The position numbers and the translations under genes were made by a program. Source: RYN-230 sp963718305 (GTDB lineage Bacteria > Actinomycetota > Actinomycetes > Streptosporangiales > Streptosporangiaceae). From it: a stretch of DNA of 64,000 bases. The stretch is from contig CAVQZG010000003.1 in the NCBI GenBank assembly GCA_963718305.1, positions 1 to 64,000 of the forward strand, in the 5' to 3' direction. Positions 1-8,264 of the stretch are shown in pieces. The notes beneath the pieces are model-generated. The model had not been told where the DNA came from. It did no database searches and saw only the letters and a list, made by a program, of their open reading frames with translations. Numbering within the stretch: position 1 is the first letter of the stretch; each line of letters opens with the position of its first letter.

Positions 1-312
1 TGAAGTCGTGTGCACCGATGACCGAAGTTGGCTGCACTGGCCATCAGCCACGACTGGCCGGAACGCCTAGGTGGCGTGTCAGCGCTGCATCCGACCCGGT
101 CAAGCACGTCCTGGCGTGCGCCTCAGTTTCCGGGAAGTTCGCTAGGAATCAAGAATCCACGCAGGGCCTGGTTTTGCTGACTCACAGCTTCGCGTGTTCT
201 TTCCAGCGCTTCACCACAGCTGGCGGCAGCAGCGCGAGGAGTGGCCGCTGCGCCTGCGGGACGGTGCCGGGGAAAGCCGGATTTCATGGCTTCGGGCCGG
301 TGGTGCGGCGTG
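1..312. other. Left-edge stretch with no recognisable gene
   Basis: I see no convincing coding region or RNA here. The open frames on both strands lack family motifs and look like shadows. One exact direct repeat of about 15 bases (GGCGTGTCAGCGCTG) occurs near 74-88 and again near 307-321, the second copy running into the 3' end of the TetR gene. This suggests a small duplication, in keeping with the duplicated TetR fragment on the other side of that gene. Confidence 0.4.
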
Positions 313-900
313 TCAGCGCTGTTGCCCGGCGCCCAGCAGCGCGAGGGCGTTCTGGATGCCCTGCTCGAGGACCTCATCGGCGAGCTGCCGGTCGGCCAGG
401 GCGCGGGAGAGCTGCAGTGTCCCGGCCATCAGGGCGAAGACGCTGAGCGTCTTCACGCGTGCCGAGTGCGGATCGTGCGGCGCCAGGCGGGCGGCGACGT
501 CGTCGATGACGGCCAGCAGGCCGTCGGTGTACGCCTGCCTGGTGGCGTCGGTGCAGCGGCCGATCTCGTCGAGCAGGGCGGCGGACGGGCAGCCGTCGCC
601 GGGGTTGTCGCGGTGCCCGGCCGAGAGGTATTCACGCACGTACTGCTCGACTCCGGCGCGGCCGGGCGCCACCGCGCTGAGGCTTTCGCGCTGTTCGCGG
701 AGCTGGTCGGCGACCGCGGTGGCGACCAGGTCGTCCTTGGATGGGAAGTGGGCGTAGAAGGCGCCGTTGGTCAGCCCGGCGTCGGCCATGAGCGTGGCGA
801 CCCCGGAGCCGTCGATGCCGTCGCGCTTGAGCCGGCGGCCGGCCGTCTCGATGATCCGCTGCCTGGTCGCCTGCTTGTGCTCTGTCCCGTACCGCGCCAT
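313..900 (-). CDS. TetR/AcrR-family transcriptional regulator
   Basis: A 195-residue one-component repressor of the TetR family. The N-terminal helix-turn-helix is clear (RIIETAGRRLKRDGIDGSG, then LMADAGLTNGAFYAHFPSKD at about residues 36-55), followed by a helical ligand-binding domain with a typical GCPSAALLDEIGR segment. I chose the ATG at 900 because GGAGGAG lies just upstream; the open frame continues to 1050 only because it reads into a degenerate copy of the same gene. It is divergent from the SDR gene at 1292 and a 24-bp palindrome at 963-986 lies upstream, so autoregulation and control of the neighbouring enzymes is likely. The ligand is unknown. Confidence 0.88.
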   Translation of the reverse strand: MARYGTEHKQATRQRIIETAGRRLKRDGIDGSGVATLMADAGLTNGAFYAHFPSKDDLVATAVADQLREQRESLSAVAPGRAGVEQYVREYLSAGHRDNPGDGCPSAALLDEIGRCTDATRQAYTDGLLAVIDDVAARLAPHDPHSARVKTLSVFALMAGTLQLSRALADRQLADEVLEQGIQNALALLGAGQQR

Positions 901-962
901 ACGCTCCTCCGCCCGCCGCAAGGACCACTTGCCGTCCGCCGGTGCTCGCCGGCAATGATAGT

Positions 963-986
963 ACGGGCGTAATCTATTATGCCCGT
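963..986. promoter_or_regulatory. Palindromic operator candidate for the adjacent TetR
   Basis: ACGGGCGTAAT and ATTATGCCCGT form inverted arms with one mismatch around a 2-bp centre, 24 bp in all. The site lies 63 bp upstream of the TetR start at 900. Size and symmetry fit TetR-family operators, so it probably serves autorepression. Binding is inferred. Confidence 0.6.
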
Positions 987-1021
987 CAGGTCTCCCGGAC
1001 GGCAGCCCGGCGGCGGTGCGG

Positions 1022-1165
1022 TGCCGTCTGGCGAGTCCCGCCTCCGCCATGAGCGCGGCGATCCCCGGGCCGTGGATGCCGTCTCGCTTGACCCGGCGTC
1101 CGGCCGTCTCGATGATCCGCGCCTCGCCGCCCGCTTGCGCCTCTTCCGCTTCCCGTACCGCAACC
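1022..1165 (-). pseudogene. Degenerate duplicate of the TetR N-terminus
   Basis: The minus strand reads RIIETAGRRVKRDGIHGPG followed by AALMAEAGLARRH, nearly identical to residues 14-46 of the intact regulator at 313-900. The upstream part (homologous to RYGTEHKQATRQ) is out of frame because this copy has about 5 extra bases before the conserved block, and after the helix-turn-helix the homology stops. It is therefore a truncated, frameshifted tandem copy and not a gene. The frame happens to remain open into the intact TetR, which gives a misleadingly early start at 1050. Confidence 0.75.
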
Positions 1166-1222
1166 GGAGGGTCCTCTCCTCGAGGAGGATGCTTGCCATC
1201 CGTCGCTTCTCAGCATATGGTA

Positions 1223-1249
1223 TTACGAACGTAAGTCAATCGAACGTAA
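1223..1249. promoter_or_regulatory. Repeated CGAACGTAA motif upstream of the SDR gene
   Basis: TTACG-AA-CGTAA is a 12-bp inverted repeat at 1223-1234, and CGAACGTAA recurs at 1241-1249, 15 bp after its first copy. The sites sit 20-45 bp before the SDR start, where a repressor would block transcription. The sequence differs from the 963-986 palindrome, so it may have belonged to the decayed second TetR. Inference only. Confidence 0.45.
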
Positions 1250-1291
1250 TCCAATGAGGTCAGGAGTTCATGATGACGACGAACTCGGCCG

Positions 1292-2089
1292 GTGGCGCTC
1301 GTGACGGGCGCGTCCTCAGGCATCGGCAAGGCGGCAGCGATCGCGCTCGCCGGCGCGGGTTTCGAGGTGATCGGAACCGGCCGCAACACCGCGCGAGTCA
1401 CCGCGCCCGCCGGGGTGACCTACCTCGACCTCGACGTGACCAGCGACGAATCGGTCGCCTCCGTGGTCAAGCAGGTGATCGACCGGTTCGGGCGCATCGA
1501 CGTCCTGGTCAACAACGCCGGCGTCGGCGCCAACGGCGCCGCCGAGGAGTTCTCCGTCGCCCGGACGCAGGACGTCTTCGACATCAACGTCTACGGCATC
1601 ATGCGGATGACCAAGGCGGTCCTGCCGCACATGCGCGCTCAACGGCGCGGACGCGTCATCAACGTCTCCTCCCTCAGCGGGTTCGTCCCCAGCCCGTTCA
1701 TGGCCATCTACACCTCGACCAAGCACGCGGTCGAGGGCTACTCCGGGTCGCTGGACCACGAGGTCCGCGAGCACGGCGTCCGGATCCTGCTCGTCGAGCC
1801 CGGCCCGATCAACACCCCGTTCGGGGACCACAGCGTGCAGGGCGACACCCCCATGCCGCTCTACGCGTCGGGACGGCGCACCTTCGACGAGGTGCTGGCG
1901 AAAAACACCAGCGGCGGCGACGATCCCGCCGTCGTGGCCAAGGTGATCGTCGCGGCGGCCACCGACCGGAACCCGAAACTGCGGCGCACCGCCGGCTCGA
2001 CGGCCGCAAGCATCAGCGTGCTCCACCGCGTCCTTCCGGCCCGGATCTTCGACCGCATCGTCCGCAGATTCAACCGGATGCCGAACTGA
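1292..2089 (+). CDS. Short-chain dehydrogenase/reductase (SDR)
   Basis: An NAD(P)-dependent classical SDR of about 265 residues. The dinucleotide-binding motif TGASSGIG is at the very N-terminus, NNAG follows, and the active site is S-(12)-YTSTK with the preceding INVSSLSG strand; PGPINTPF follows as in the family. The frame starts at a GTG (1292) with no ribosome site, whereas an ATG at 1270 with AGGAG in front lies one base out of frame. The original start was probably 1270 and one G in the GGCCGG run is extra, or the sequence has an error there. Substrate unknown; probably controlled by the divergent TetR. Confidence 0.85.
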   Translation: MALVTGASSGIGKAAAIALAGAGFEVIGTGRNTARVTAPAGVTYLDLDVTSDESVASVVKQVIDRFGRIDVLVNNAGVGANGAAEEFSVARTQDVFDINVYGIMRMTKAVLPHMRAQRRGRVINVSSLSGFVPSPFMAIYTSTKHAVEGYSGSLDHEVREHGVRILLVEPGPINTPFGDHSVQGDTPMPLYASGRRTFDEVLAKNTSGGDDPAVVAKVIVAAATDRNPKLRRTAGSTAASISVLHRVLPARIFDRIVRRFNRMPN

Positions 2090-2376
2090 CGCTCACCTTA
2101 GGATTTCGGCGTCTTTGTCCTCGTTGCTCATCGGCAGCAGCCGCAGCAACGCGAGCGCGTTGGTCAGACCGAGCTAGGTCAGTCGAAACAGCGCAATGGT
2201 TCATCGTCGCGCAGTGCTCAGCGTAGATCACCGTCGCCTCGGGGCTGAGGCTCGGGATTGCATCGGCAATCGTGTTTCGATGATCAAAGTGGCCATGACC
2301 AGGACGGACGAGGTTTTCGGCACCCGCAGGCGATACCTGCCAACAGCAGCTGAGCAATGAGAGAAGGAACGCGATC
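2090..2376. other. Intergenic region with a small hairpin
   Basis: No gene is recognisable. A perfect 6-bp stem with 4-base loop (GATTGC-ATCG-GCAATC, 2256-2271) lies about 105 bp before the hydrolase start and could be part of its regulation or a weak terminator for the SDR gene. The end of the region holds the AGAAGGAA ribosome site of the next gene. Confidence 0.35.
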
Positions 2377-3237
2377 ATGAATAAGTCACCAGAGGCGCAC
2401 AACGACTCGATGACGTCGTGGACCGACGCCCCCACGCGCAGACTCTCCGCGGGCGGAGTGGAGTTCGCCTACCGTCAGCTCGGCCCGGGCACGGGGGTGC
2501 CGGTGGTCTTCCTCACCCACCTGGCCGCGGTCCTGGACAACTGGGACCCCCGGGTCGTGGACGGCATCGCCGCCCAGCACCCGGTCATCACCTTCGACAA
2601 CCGGGGCGTCGGCGCCTCCACCGGCTCGACGCCGGCGACCATCCAGGAGATGGCCAGGGACGCCGTCACCTTCATCCGCGCCCTCGGCTTCGACCAGGTC
2701 GACCTGTTCGGGTTCTCCATGGGCGGCATGATCGCCCAGGTGATCGCGCAGGAGGAGCCGCAGCTCGTGCGCAAGATGATCCTCGCCGGAACCGGCCCCG
2801 CGGGGGGCGAAGGCATCGACAAGGTGACCCGCATCTCCTACCTCGACACCGCGCGAGGACTGCTCACCCGCCAGGACCCCAAGCAGTTCCTCTTCTTCAC
2901 CCGGACTGCGAACGGGCGCCGGGCCGGGAAGGAGTTCCTGGCACGGCTGGAGGAACGCACCAGCGACCGCGACAAGGCCATCTCCGTAGGCTCATTCCGC
3001 GCCCAGCTCAAGGCCATCCACCGATGGGGCCGGCAGAAGCCCGCGGACCTCGCGAGCATCCACCAGCCGGTGCTCGTCATGAACGGTGAGAGCGACAAGA
3101 TGGTGCCCTCCAAGAACACCGTCGACCTCGACCGGCGGCTCCCGGACAGCCAGCTCGTCCTCTATCCCGACGCCGGGCACGGCGGGGTGTTCCAGTTCCA
3201 CGATGACTTCGTCCAGCGGGCTCTGGAGTTTCTCTGA
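2377..3237 (+). CDS. Alpha/beta hydrolase
   Basis: A 286-residue soluble alpha/beta-hydrolase-fold enzyme. The nucleophile elbow GFSMGG puts Ser114 at the active site; Asp240 (NGESDKMVP) and His268 (DAGHGG) complete the triad, and FDNRGVGAS is the usual oxyanion-side motif. AGAAGGAA precedes the ATG at 2377. It lies between an SDR and a saccharopine-dehydrogenase-like reductase on the same strand, so the three may act on one substrate or detoxify a compound sensed by the TetR. The substrate cannot be read from the sequence. Confidence 0.88.
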   Translation: MNKSPEAHNDSMTSWTDAPTRRLSAGGVEFAYRQLGPGTGVPVVFLTHLAAVLDNWDPRVVDGIAAQHPVITFDNRGVGASTGSTPATIQEMARDAVTFIRALGFDQVDLFGFSMGGMIAQVIAQEEPQLVRKMILAGTGPAGGEGIDKVTRISYLDTARGLLTRQDPKQFLFFTRTANGRRAGKEFLARLEERTSDRDKAISVGSFRAQLKAIHRWGRQKPADLASIHQPVLVMNGESDKMVPSKNTVDLDRRLPDSQLVLYPDAGHGGVFQFHDDFVQRALEFL

Positions 3238-3422
3238 GAGCTCCCGCGCCGCCGCACACCCCTCAGGCGGTCGGCCGTCCCCCGCGGGGGTGGCAGGACT
3301 AAATCCGAAGATGAGACCGGTGGCCGCCACCAAAGCAGCAACACCGCAAGCGATCAGCAACCAGCCGTCTCAAGGTTGAGAAACGCAAATCATGATCATG
3401 ACGGCTTTCGGAAGGCGGCGTC

Positions 3423-4589
3423 GTGGAGAAACGCAGGATCGTCCTGCTGGGCGCGACGGGATACACCGGGCAGCGAGTGCTCCGGGAGCTACTCGCCCGC
3501 GGCGAACAGCCGACCTTGGCCGGGCGAAACCGCACCAAGATGCTGGCCCTGACCGGTCGCTTCGAGGCGGACCTCCCGGTGGCCGAGGTGGATGTCACCT
3601 CGACGGCCGACCTCGCCCGGCTCCTGGACCGAAGCGATGTGGTCCTCTCAACGGTCGGCCCGTTCATGCAGCTGGGCATCGCGACGGTCACGGCGGCGGC
3701 GCAGGCGGGGGCACACTACCTCGACTCCTCGGGGGAGGGATCCTTCGTCCGGCGCGTCTTCGAGCTGGATCCCGTCGCGGCCGCTCGCGGATCGACCGTC
3801 GTGCCGGCCTTCGGCTACGACTACGTACCGGGCAACCTCGCCGGCGCGCTCGCCCTGACCAGGGCAGGCGAGCGGGCGTCCCGGATCGAGATCGGCTACT
3901 TCCTCACCCGTTCGGGCCACGGTGACGAACTGCGCTACCGGAGCACCCTGAGCGACGCTTTCACCCTGACCACGGGGGGCACGCGCACCACGCTGGCCGG
4001 CGCGGCGGCCGAGGACGCGTTCGCCTACCGCCGCCCGCGCCCCAGGGCTCCCGCCCGTCTGGTCGACGAGCGCACCGGCCAGCGTGTCCGCACCTTCCGC
4101 TACGCCGATGTGCGCCGCTCGGCTCTGACTGTCAGCGGATCGGAGCACCTCGGACTGCCGGAAGCCTTCCCACAACTGGACAGCGTCGACGTGTGCCTCG
4201 GCTGGTTCGGGCGGTGGACGCGCCCGATACAGATCGCCGCCACGCTCACAGCTCCTCTCCTGCGGCCGGCGAGGGCACGGGCAACCGTGACGCGGCTGTC
4301 CCAGCGGCTCCCGGGCTCCACCCGCGAACCCGACAGCAACGGCCGTTCCCTGATAATCGCGGTCGCCCGCGACCCTTCCGGTGCACCCCTGGCCACGACC
4401 GCCCTGACAGGCCCCGACCCCTACCAGATGACGGCATCCCTGATCGCATGGGGCGCCATCCACATGGCGGCGCCGGACACCACCCTCCCAACCGGCGTGC
4501 ACGGCCCCGTCGCCGCGTTCGGCCTCGACACTCTCAGGCATGGCGCCGCTGAATCCAGCCTGCACGAGGTCGATGACCCACCGTGCTAG
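3423..4589 (+). CDS. Saccharopine dehydrogenase-like NAD(P)-binding reductase
   Basis: A 388-residue protein with an N-terminal Rossmann motif (LLGATGYTGQRV, about residues 8-19), AGRN, and a DVTSTADLARLL strand typical of the saccharopine dehydrogenase NADP-binding family, which includes the trans-acting enoyl reductases of lipid metabolism. The middle shows STVGPFMQLG, then HYLDSSGEG, both usual in that family. The start is a GTG at 3423 after a GGAAGG sequence. It is the third enzyme of the TetR-associated run. Actual chemistry is unknown; saccharopine itself is an unlikely substrate. Confidence 0.8.
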   Translation: MEKRRIVLLGATGYTGQRVLRELLARGEQPTLAGRNRTKMLALTGRFEADLPVAEVDVTSTADLARLLDRSDVVLSTVGPFMQLGIATVTAAAQAGAHYLDSSGEGSFVRRVFELDPVAAARGSTVVPAFGYDYVPGNLAGALALTRAGERASRIEIGYFLTRSGHGDELRYRSTLSDAFTLTTGGTRTTLAGAAAEDAFAYRRPRPRAPARLVDERTGQRVRTFRYADVRRSALTVSGSEHLGLPEAFPQLDSVDVCLGWFGRWTRPIQIAATLTAPLLRPARARATVTRLSQRLPGSTREPDSNGRSLIIAVARDPSGAPLATTALTGPDPYQMTASLIAWGAIHMAAPDTTLPTGVHGPVAAFGLDTLRHGAAESSLHEVDDPPC

Positions 4590-5093
4590 TACGAGAGGCG
4601 CACACGATGAGGCAGCGCTCGAAGCAATCCAGGCCGCCATGGCGCTGCCTGGCTGCGACCATCCCGGTTCGCTGCGCGCGGCCGGGGTTTGCCGCACCGT
4701 AATCGTCGTCTACTGCCCCGGAGGTTGCACGGATGTCGAGATCGACGCGCCAGAACAGCGGAGTGCCCACCAGCCGGAGGCAGATGATCCTGCGGCGGTC
4801 TGACTGAGCGAGGTCGGGGTCGATGCGTAGCGATGCCACCGCACACGCGGATCGGACCGCCCTGAGGGCGGTTCGACGGCTGCCGCGAACATCTCATCTG
4901 GCACAACCCAGCAGAGGTCAACGTCGCTGCAGCGGTCAGCCGTACCGGATGCAACTGACCCTCGGAGCTCGGCGCACCGCAGGCCGGCGGCAAGCAGCCG
5001 ATCTCGCTCCCGGGCTCCCGGCTGAGCAGGTGCAGCCGCCCCCGACCAAGCCGCACAGGAACGGGCCATCTGCGCTCCAGGCGACCGTTCCAA
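4534..5093 (-). pseudogene. Frameshifted nucleotidyltransferase-fold protein
   Basis: From about 5093 downwards the minus strand reads LLAAGLRCAELRGSVASG followed by TADRCSDVDLCWVVPDE, the GS-x-(8-10)-SDVDL signature of the nucleotidyltransferase fold (aminoglycoside or MNT-type). This frame then loses sense, and the expected later part (IICLRLVGTPLFWRVDLDI) appears in another frame between about 4839 and 4590. One or more indels near 4840-4860 therefore split the gene. It also overlaps the end of the reductase gene on the other strand. Probably a dead gene; the original substrate is unknown. Confidence 0.6.
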
Positions 5094-5302
5094 GCGGCCG
5101 ACTTCAAGCGCGCCGAATCGGCGATCTGTTGATGTGGTGGCCCAGGACCCGTGGGTTCGTCACTCTCCGTAGACCCAGGCCACGGGCATGGCTCATGCTT
5201 TCGTCGAGCCCAATCCAGGACCCGTTCCCCAGGCGGGAACCGCTGCACCGGGCCTACCGTGGGCGAACTCCCAGGTCACGAGTACCTGCCCTGTGTGGCA
5301 TT

Positions 5303-5538
5303 TGCCACTCAAATGCCACTCAATCGAAAGAGGTACTCGGTTCCATATTCGAAAAGTGTTCATAGCCTGGAGCCCCCTTACGGAATCGAACCGTAGACCT
5401 TCTCCTTACCATGTATCGCTGCCGAGTTATGTCGCCGCAGGCAGAGCACCTGACCTGCCAGAACACGAGCATAGACTAGCGGCCACAAGCTCTGGATAGG
5501 CTCTCGCAAGCCCGGTTTGCCACTCAATCTGCCACTCA
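5303..5538. repeat. Four TGCCACTCA repeats in two pairs flanking a tRNA-Thr fragment
   Basis: TGCCACTCAA occurs at 5303-5312 and 5314-5323, and TGCCACTCA(A) again at 5518-5527 and 5530-5538. Within each pair the spacing is 11-12 bp, one helical turn, and the two pairs lie on either side of the tRNA-Thr 3' fragment at 5368-5413. This arrangement resembles arm-type binding sites of tyrosine integrases around an attachment core. No integrase gene is present nearby. Confidence 0.5.
5368..5413 (-). other. Displaced 3' half of tRNA-Thr(GGT), att-like
   Basis: The minus strand reads ATGGTAA (anticodon loop, GGT), the 3' anticodon stem GGAGA, a T arm with TACGG-TTCGATT-CCGTA, then AGGGGGC, T and CCA. 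This is the anticodon-to-CCA half of a tRNA-Thr; the 5' half is absent and homology ends at the anticodon loop. Such fragments are left when an integrative element recombines into the 3' end of a tRNA gene. No intact tRNA-Thr is in the window. Confidence 0.7.
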
Positions 5539-5637
5539 CTTTGATCTTGCTTCGAGCAAACCGGCTGCTATCGAAACCAGGACCTCGAAACAAGTTCGAC
5601 TGACGTGGATGCGCCCTGTCAACGGCCAAGTTGCGGT

Positions 5638-7328
5638 GGCTCTGGCTCAATTGTGGTGATCGGGGTCAGTCGGCGAGCAGGACGCGCTTGCGGAGCAGGT
5701 CGGGTTTCGCTCGCCCGTACATCTGTCTTTTGATCATCTTGATGCGGTTGACGTGGCCTTCGACGGCGCCGGAGCTGTAGGGCAGGGTGAGCCCGGCGGT
5801 GACGGCGGCCCAGTCTTTGCGGAGTCCTTTGGCGAAGCCGCGCAGCTCGCTGACCGGGCTGGTCTCGGCCTGGCTGGCCCAGGCTTCCAGGTGCTCGCCG
5901 TGGCGGTGGCAGAGCATGTCCGCGAACTCGCGGACCAGGTCGCGGGTGGCGGTGAGTTCCTCGCAGCGGGCGGTGATCTGGGCGAGCGCGGTGCGGTCGT
6001 CGTCGGCGAGCTTGCCGGGCGGGGTGAGGATCCAGCTGGCCACCTTCTTGGCCGCTGGCGCTGGTGGTGGTGCGGGGACGGCGGTGTCCTGGCGCAGCTG
6101 GGCGGTGAGCCGGCGCAGGGTGCGCAGGCTTCCGCGGTAGCCGCGGGCGCGGAGTTCCTCGTGGAGCTGGTCGGTGCTGCGGCACGCCTTCGTCCCATCG
6201 CTGGCGCAGGTAGGCCTGGTGCGGGCCGAGGAGGCCCGGCCGGGTGAGGCGGGTGCCGGGGATCAGCTGGTCCGGGGTGGCGGCGGTGGCGTAGCGGCGG
6301 ACCGTCTTGCGGTCCAGCCGTAAGGTGCGGCTGATCTCGGTGATGGTCAGCCCGCGGGCCAGCGCGGCGTGGACCTCGGCGTGCCGGGCCCGGGTCCGCG
6401 CGGCCAGGCCGTCCCTCAGGAGCCGGCGCGGCCTGCTGCGCCCCGGGCCCGGGCGTCGGGTTGCGGTGGTTGTTCTTGCAGGCAGGAGCGGTGGCGGGCG
6501 ACGGCGCGCTCGACGGCTTCGGCCAGGTTGTGCCACAGATGCCAGCGGTCGGCGACCTGGATGGCCAGCGGCGCGCCCGCGGCTGCGCCTTCGGCGTAGC
6601 AGCCGCCGCGGTCCCGGCAGATGATCTCCACGCCCGGGTGGGCGTCCAGCCAGGCGCGGAAGGACTCCGCGGACCGCTCGGGGAGCATGTCCACCGGCCG
6701 GCGGGTCTCGATATCGACCAGCACGGTGCCGTAGACATGCCCCTTGCGCAGCGCGAAATCATCGACGCCCAGCACCAGCGGGGTCCCGCGCGGCCGGGTC
6801 GGGCGCGGCGCGGATCAGCCGCAGCAGCGTCGAGCGGCTCGCTGAGCAGGCCAGCCTGCCGGTCAGCCGGGCACCGGCGCGGCCGCCCAGGGCCAGCGCG
6901 ACCGCCTGCAGCACTTCCTCCAGGCCGCAGGTCCGCCGGCCATAGCGGGTGGTCAGGCCCGGCACCTGCTCAGCGAACGTCGCCTTGGCGCACGCGTCGT
7001 TGCCGCAGAAGAACCGCCGGGCCTGCAGGTGGATCAGCACCTCCTGGCCGCCGCTCGCGGTATCAGCCAGCTGCCGCTGGTAGCGGCTGTGCACCCGCCG
7101 CGACACCACGCCGCACCCCGGGCAGGCCGCCTCGCTGGCACAGGTCCGGGCCAGCACATGCACCGACCTGCCCGCCGTGACGACACGCTCGATGGCCAGG
7201 CCGGCCAGGTGAGGGACCAGGACAGCTGAGAGTCTCAAGATCGCACGCCCGGCATGATCACAAACACGATGATCAAGACGCCACGGGACACGCCGGGCAG
7301 ATCACCTCACGGAAAGTGGGCCAGAGCC
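5638..7328 (-). mobile_element. ISL3-family insertion sequence (about 1.69 kb, decayed)
   Basis: The left end reads GGCTCTGGCTCAATT and the reverse complement of the right end reads GGCTCTGGCCCACTTT; both continue to GGTGATC within 20-29 bases, so these are imperfect terminal inverted repeats. Flanks AGTTGCGG (5629-5636) and AGTTCCGG (7329-7336) match at 7 of 8 bases, as expected for the 8-bp target duplication of ISL3 elements, with one base of uncertainty at the left end. The interior is an ISL3 transposase broken by several frameshifts, so the copy cannot move by itself. Confidence 0.82.
5666..7238 (-). pseudogene. ISL3-family transposase, multiply frameshifted
   Basis: Fragments in order along the minus strand: an N-terminal zinc finger (CPGCG, HSRYQRQLAD, RRFFCGNDAC; about 7238-6770), the DDE nuclease start (GVDDFALRKGHVYGTVLVDI and RPVDMLPER, then WHLWHNLAEAVERAV; about 6775-6420), a helix-turn-helix (LTITEISRTLRLDRKTVRRY, about 6360-6300) and the C-terminal part (SGAVEGHVNRIKMIKRQMYG, about 5760-5700). 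Each lies in a different frame from its neighbour, so at least three indels have accumulated. Domain order and length match intact ISL3 transposases. Confidence 0.85.
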
Positions 7329-7477
7329 AGTTCCGGACGGCAGCCATCAGCCGGCCTAGCCAGCCGTTCGCCGGTGCTCAGGTGTCAAGGGTGCTCAGAT
7401 GTCGAGAAAGCGATCCTGGCTACGACCACACCATGAGCACCGATGAACTCAGCTTCGACCAGAGAGGTCTACCCGTC

Positions 7478-8122
7478 ATGTCACTTGTTCGTGTTCACAA
7501 CTTTTCCGTCTCGCTCGATGGCTTCGGCGCCGGTGCTGACCAGAGCCTGGAGGCACCCTTCGGGCATGCCGGCCAGCGGCTGGTGCGATGGTTCACGGGC
7601 ACCCGTTCATTTCACGTCATGCAGGGCCAGCAAGGCGGGAGCACCGGCATCGACGACGCCTTCGCGAGCAACTGGGGGCCGGGCATCGGCGCGGAGATCA
7701 TGGGGCGCAACAAGTTCGGCCCGCAGCGCGGACCGTGGACCGACGAGGAGTGGAAGGGCTGGTGGGGCGAGGAGCCGCCGTTCCATACCCCCGTCTTCGT
7801 GCTCACCCATCACGTCAGGCCCTCGATCGAGATGAAGGGCGGCACCACCTTCCACTTCATCGACGCCAGCCCGGCGCAGGCGCTCGCGGCGGCCAAGGAG
7901 GCCGCGGGTGGCCTCGACGTCCGCATCGGCGGCGGCCCGGCCACCGTCCGCCAGTTCCTCGCCGCCGGCCTGATCGACCACATGCACGTCGCGCTCGTGC
8001 CGATCCTCCTCGGCCGCGGCGAGTCCCTCTGGGACGGCCTGGAGGGCCTGGAGGAGCGCTTCGCCATCGAGTCGGTGAGCTCCCCCAGCGGCGTCACCCA
8101 CGTCACGTTCACCCGTCGTTAG
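7478..8122 (+). CDS. Dihydrofolate reductase-like (RibD C-terminal domain) protein
   Basis: A 214-residue protein of the dihydrofolate reductase/RibD C-terminal superfamily, with a start VHNFSVSLDGF, IMGRNKFGP, PVFVLTHH, and the C-terminal IGGGPATVRQFLAAGLID plus VPILLGRGE typical of these NADPH-binding proteins. The usual family length is about 190-220 residues. I prefer the ATG at 7478, which follows AGAGAGG, over an upstream ATG at 7433. It lies just right of the ISL3 element and left of a tRNA fragment, so it may be accessory. True folate activity is doubtful; many members have no assigned substrate. Confidence 0.82.
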   Translation: MSLVRVHNFSVSLDGFGAGADQSLEAPFGHAGQRLVRWFTGTRSFHVMQGQQGGSTGIDDAFASNWGPGIGAEIMGRNKFGPQRGPWTDEEWKGWWGEEPPFHTPVFVLTHHVRPSIEMKGGTTFHFIDASPAQALAAAKEAAGGLDVRIGGGPATVRQFLAAGLIDHMHVALVPILLGRGESLWDGLEGLEERFAIESVSSPSGVTHVTFTRR

Positions 8123-8218
8123 CCGCGCTCAGGCCTTCGCCATTCCGTGCCGGGCTTGTTCAATTCCTGCCGCAAAACACCGGCGTGTCTTGATGGCAAA
8201 CTGATGGCAAATGATCTT

Positions 8219-8250
8219 GAGGCCGGTTCCCGTCTCCGGGAACCGGCCTC
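8219..8250. terminator. Strong hairpin, 14-bp perfect stem
   Basis: GAGGCCGGTTCCCG pairs exactly with CGGGAACCGGCCTC across a TCTC loop. It lies 97 bp after the reductase-like gene and just before the tRNA-Val fragment. There is no T-run. Immediately upstream TGATGGCAAA is repeated at 8191-8200 and 8202-8211, similar in layout to the repeats near the tRNA-Thr fragment. Confidence 0.55.
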
Positions 8251-8264
8251 TGACCTGCGCAAAC

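Noticed and set aside
313..1050. TetR start at 1050, giving 245 residues
   Set aside because: The extra N-terminus is the translated duplicate fragment; a strong ribosome site marks the start at 900.
3238..3422. Small frames between hydrolase and reductase genes
   Set aside because: No ribosome site and no coding pattern; read as spacer.
4586..5248. 220-codon minus-strand frame over the nucleotidyltransferase region
   Set aside because: It is in the third frame and carries none of the nucleotidyltransferase motifs, which are in the other two.
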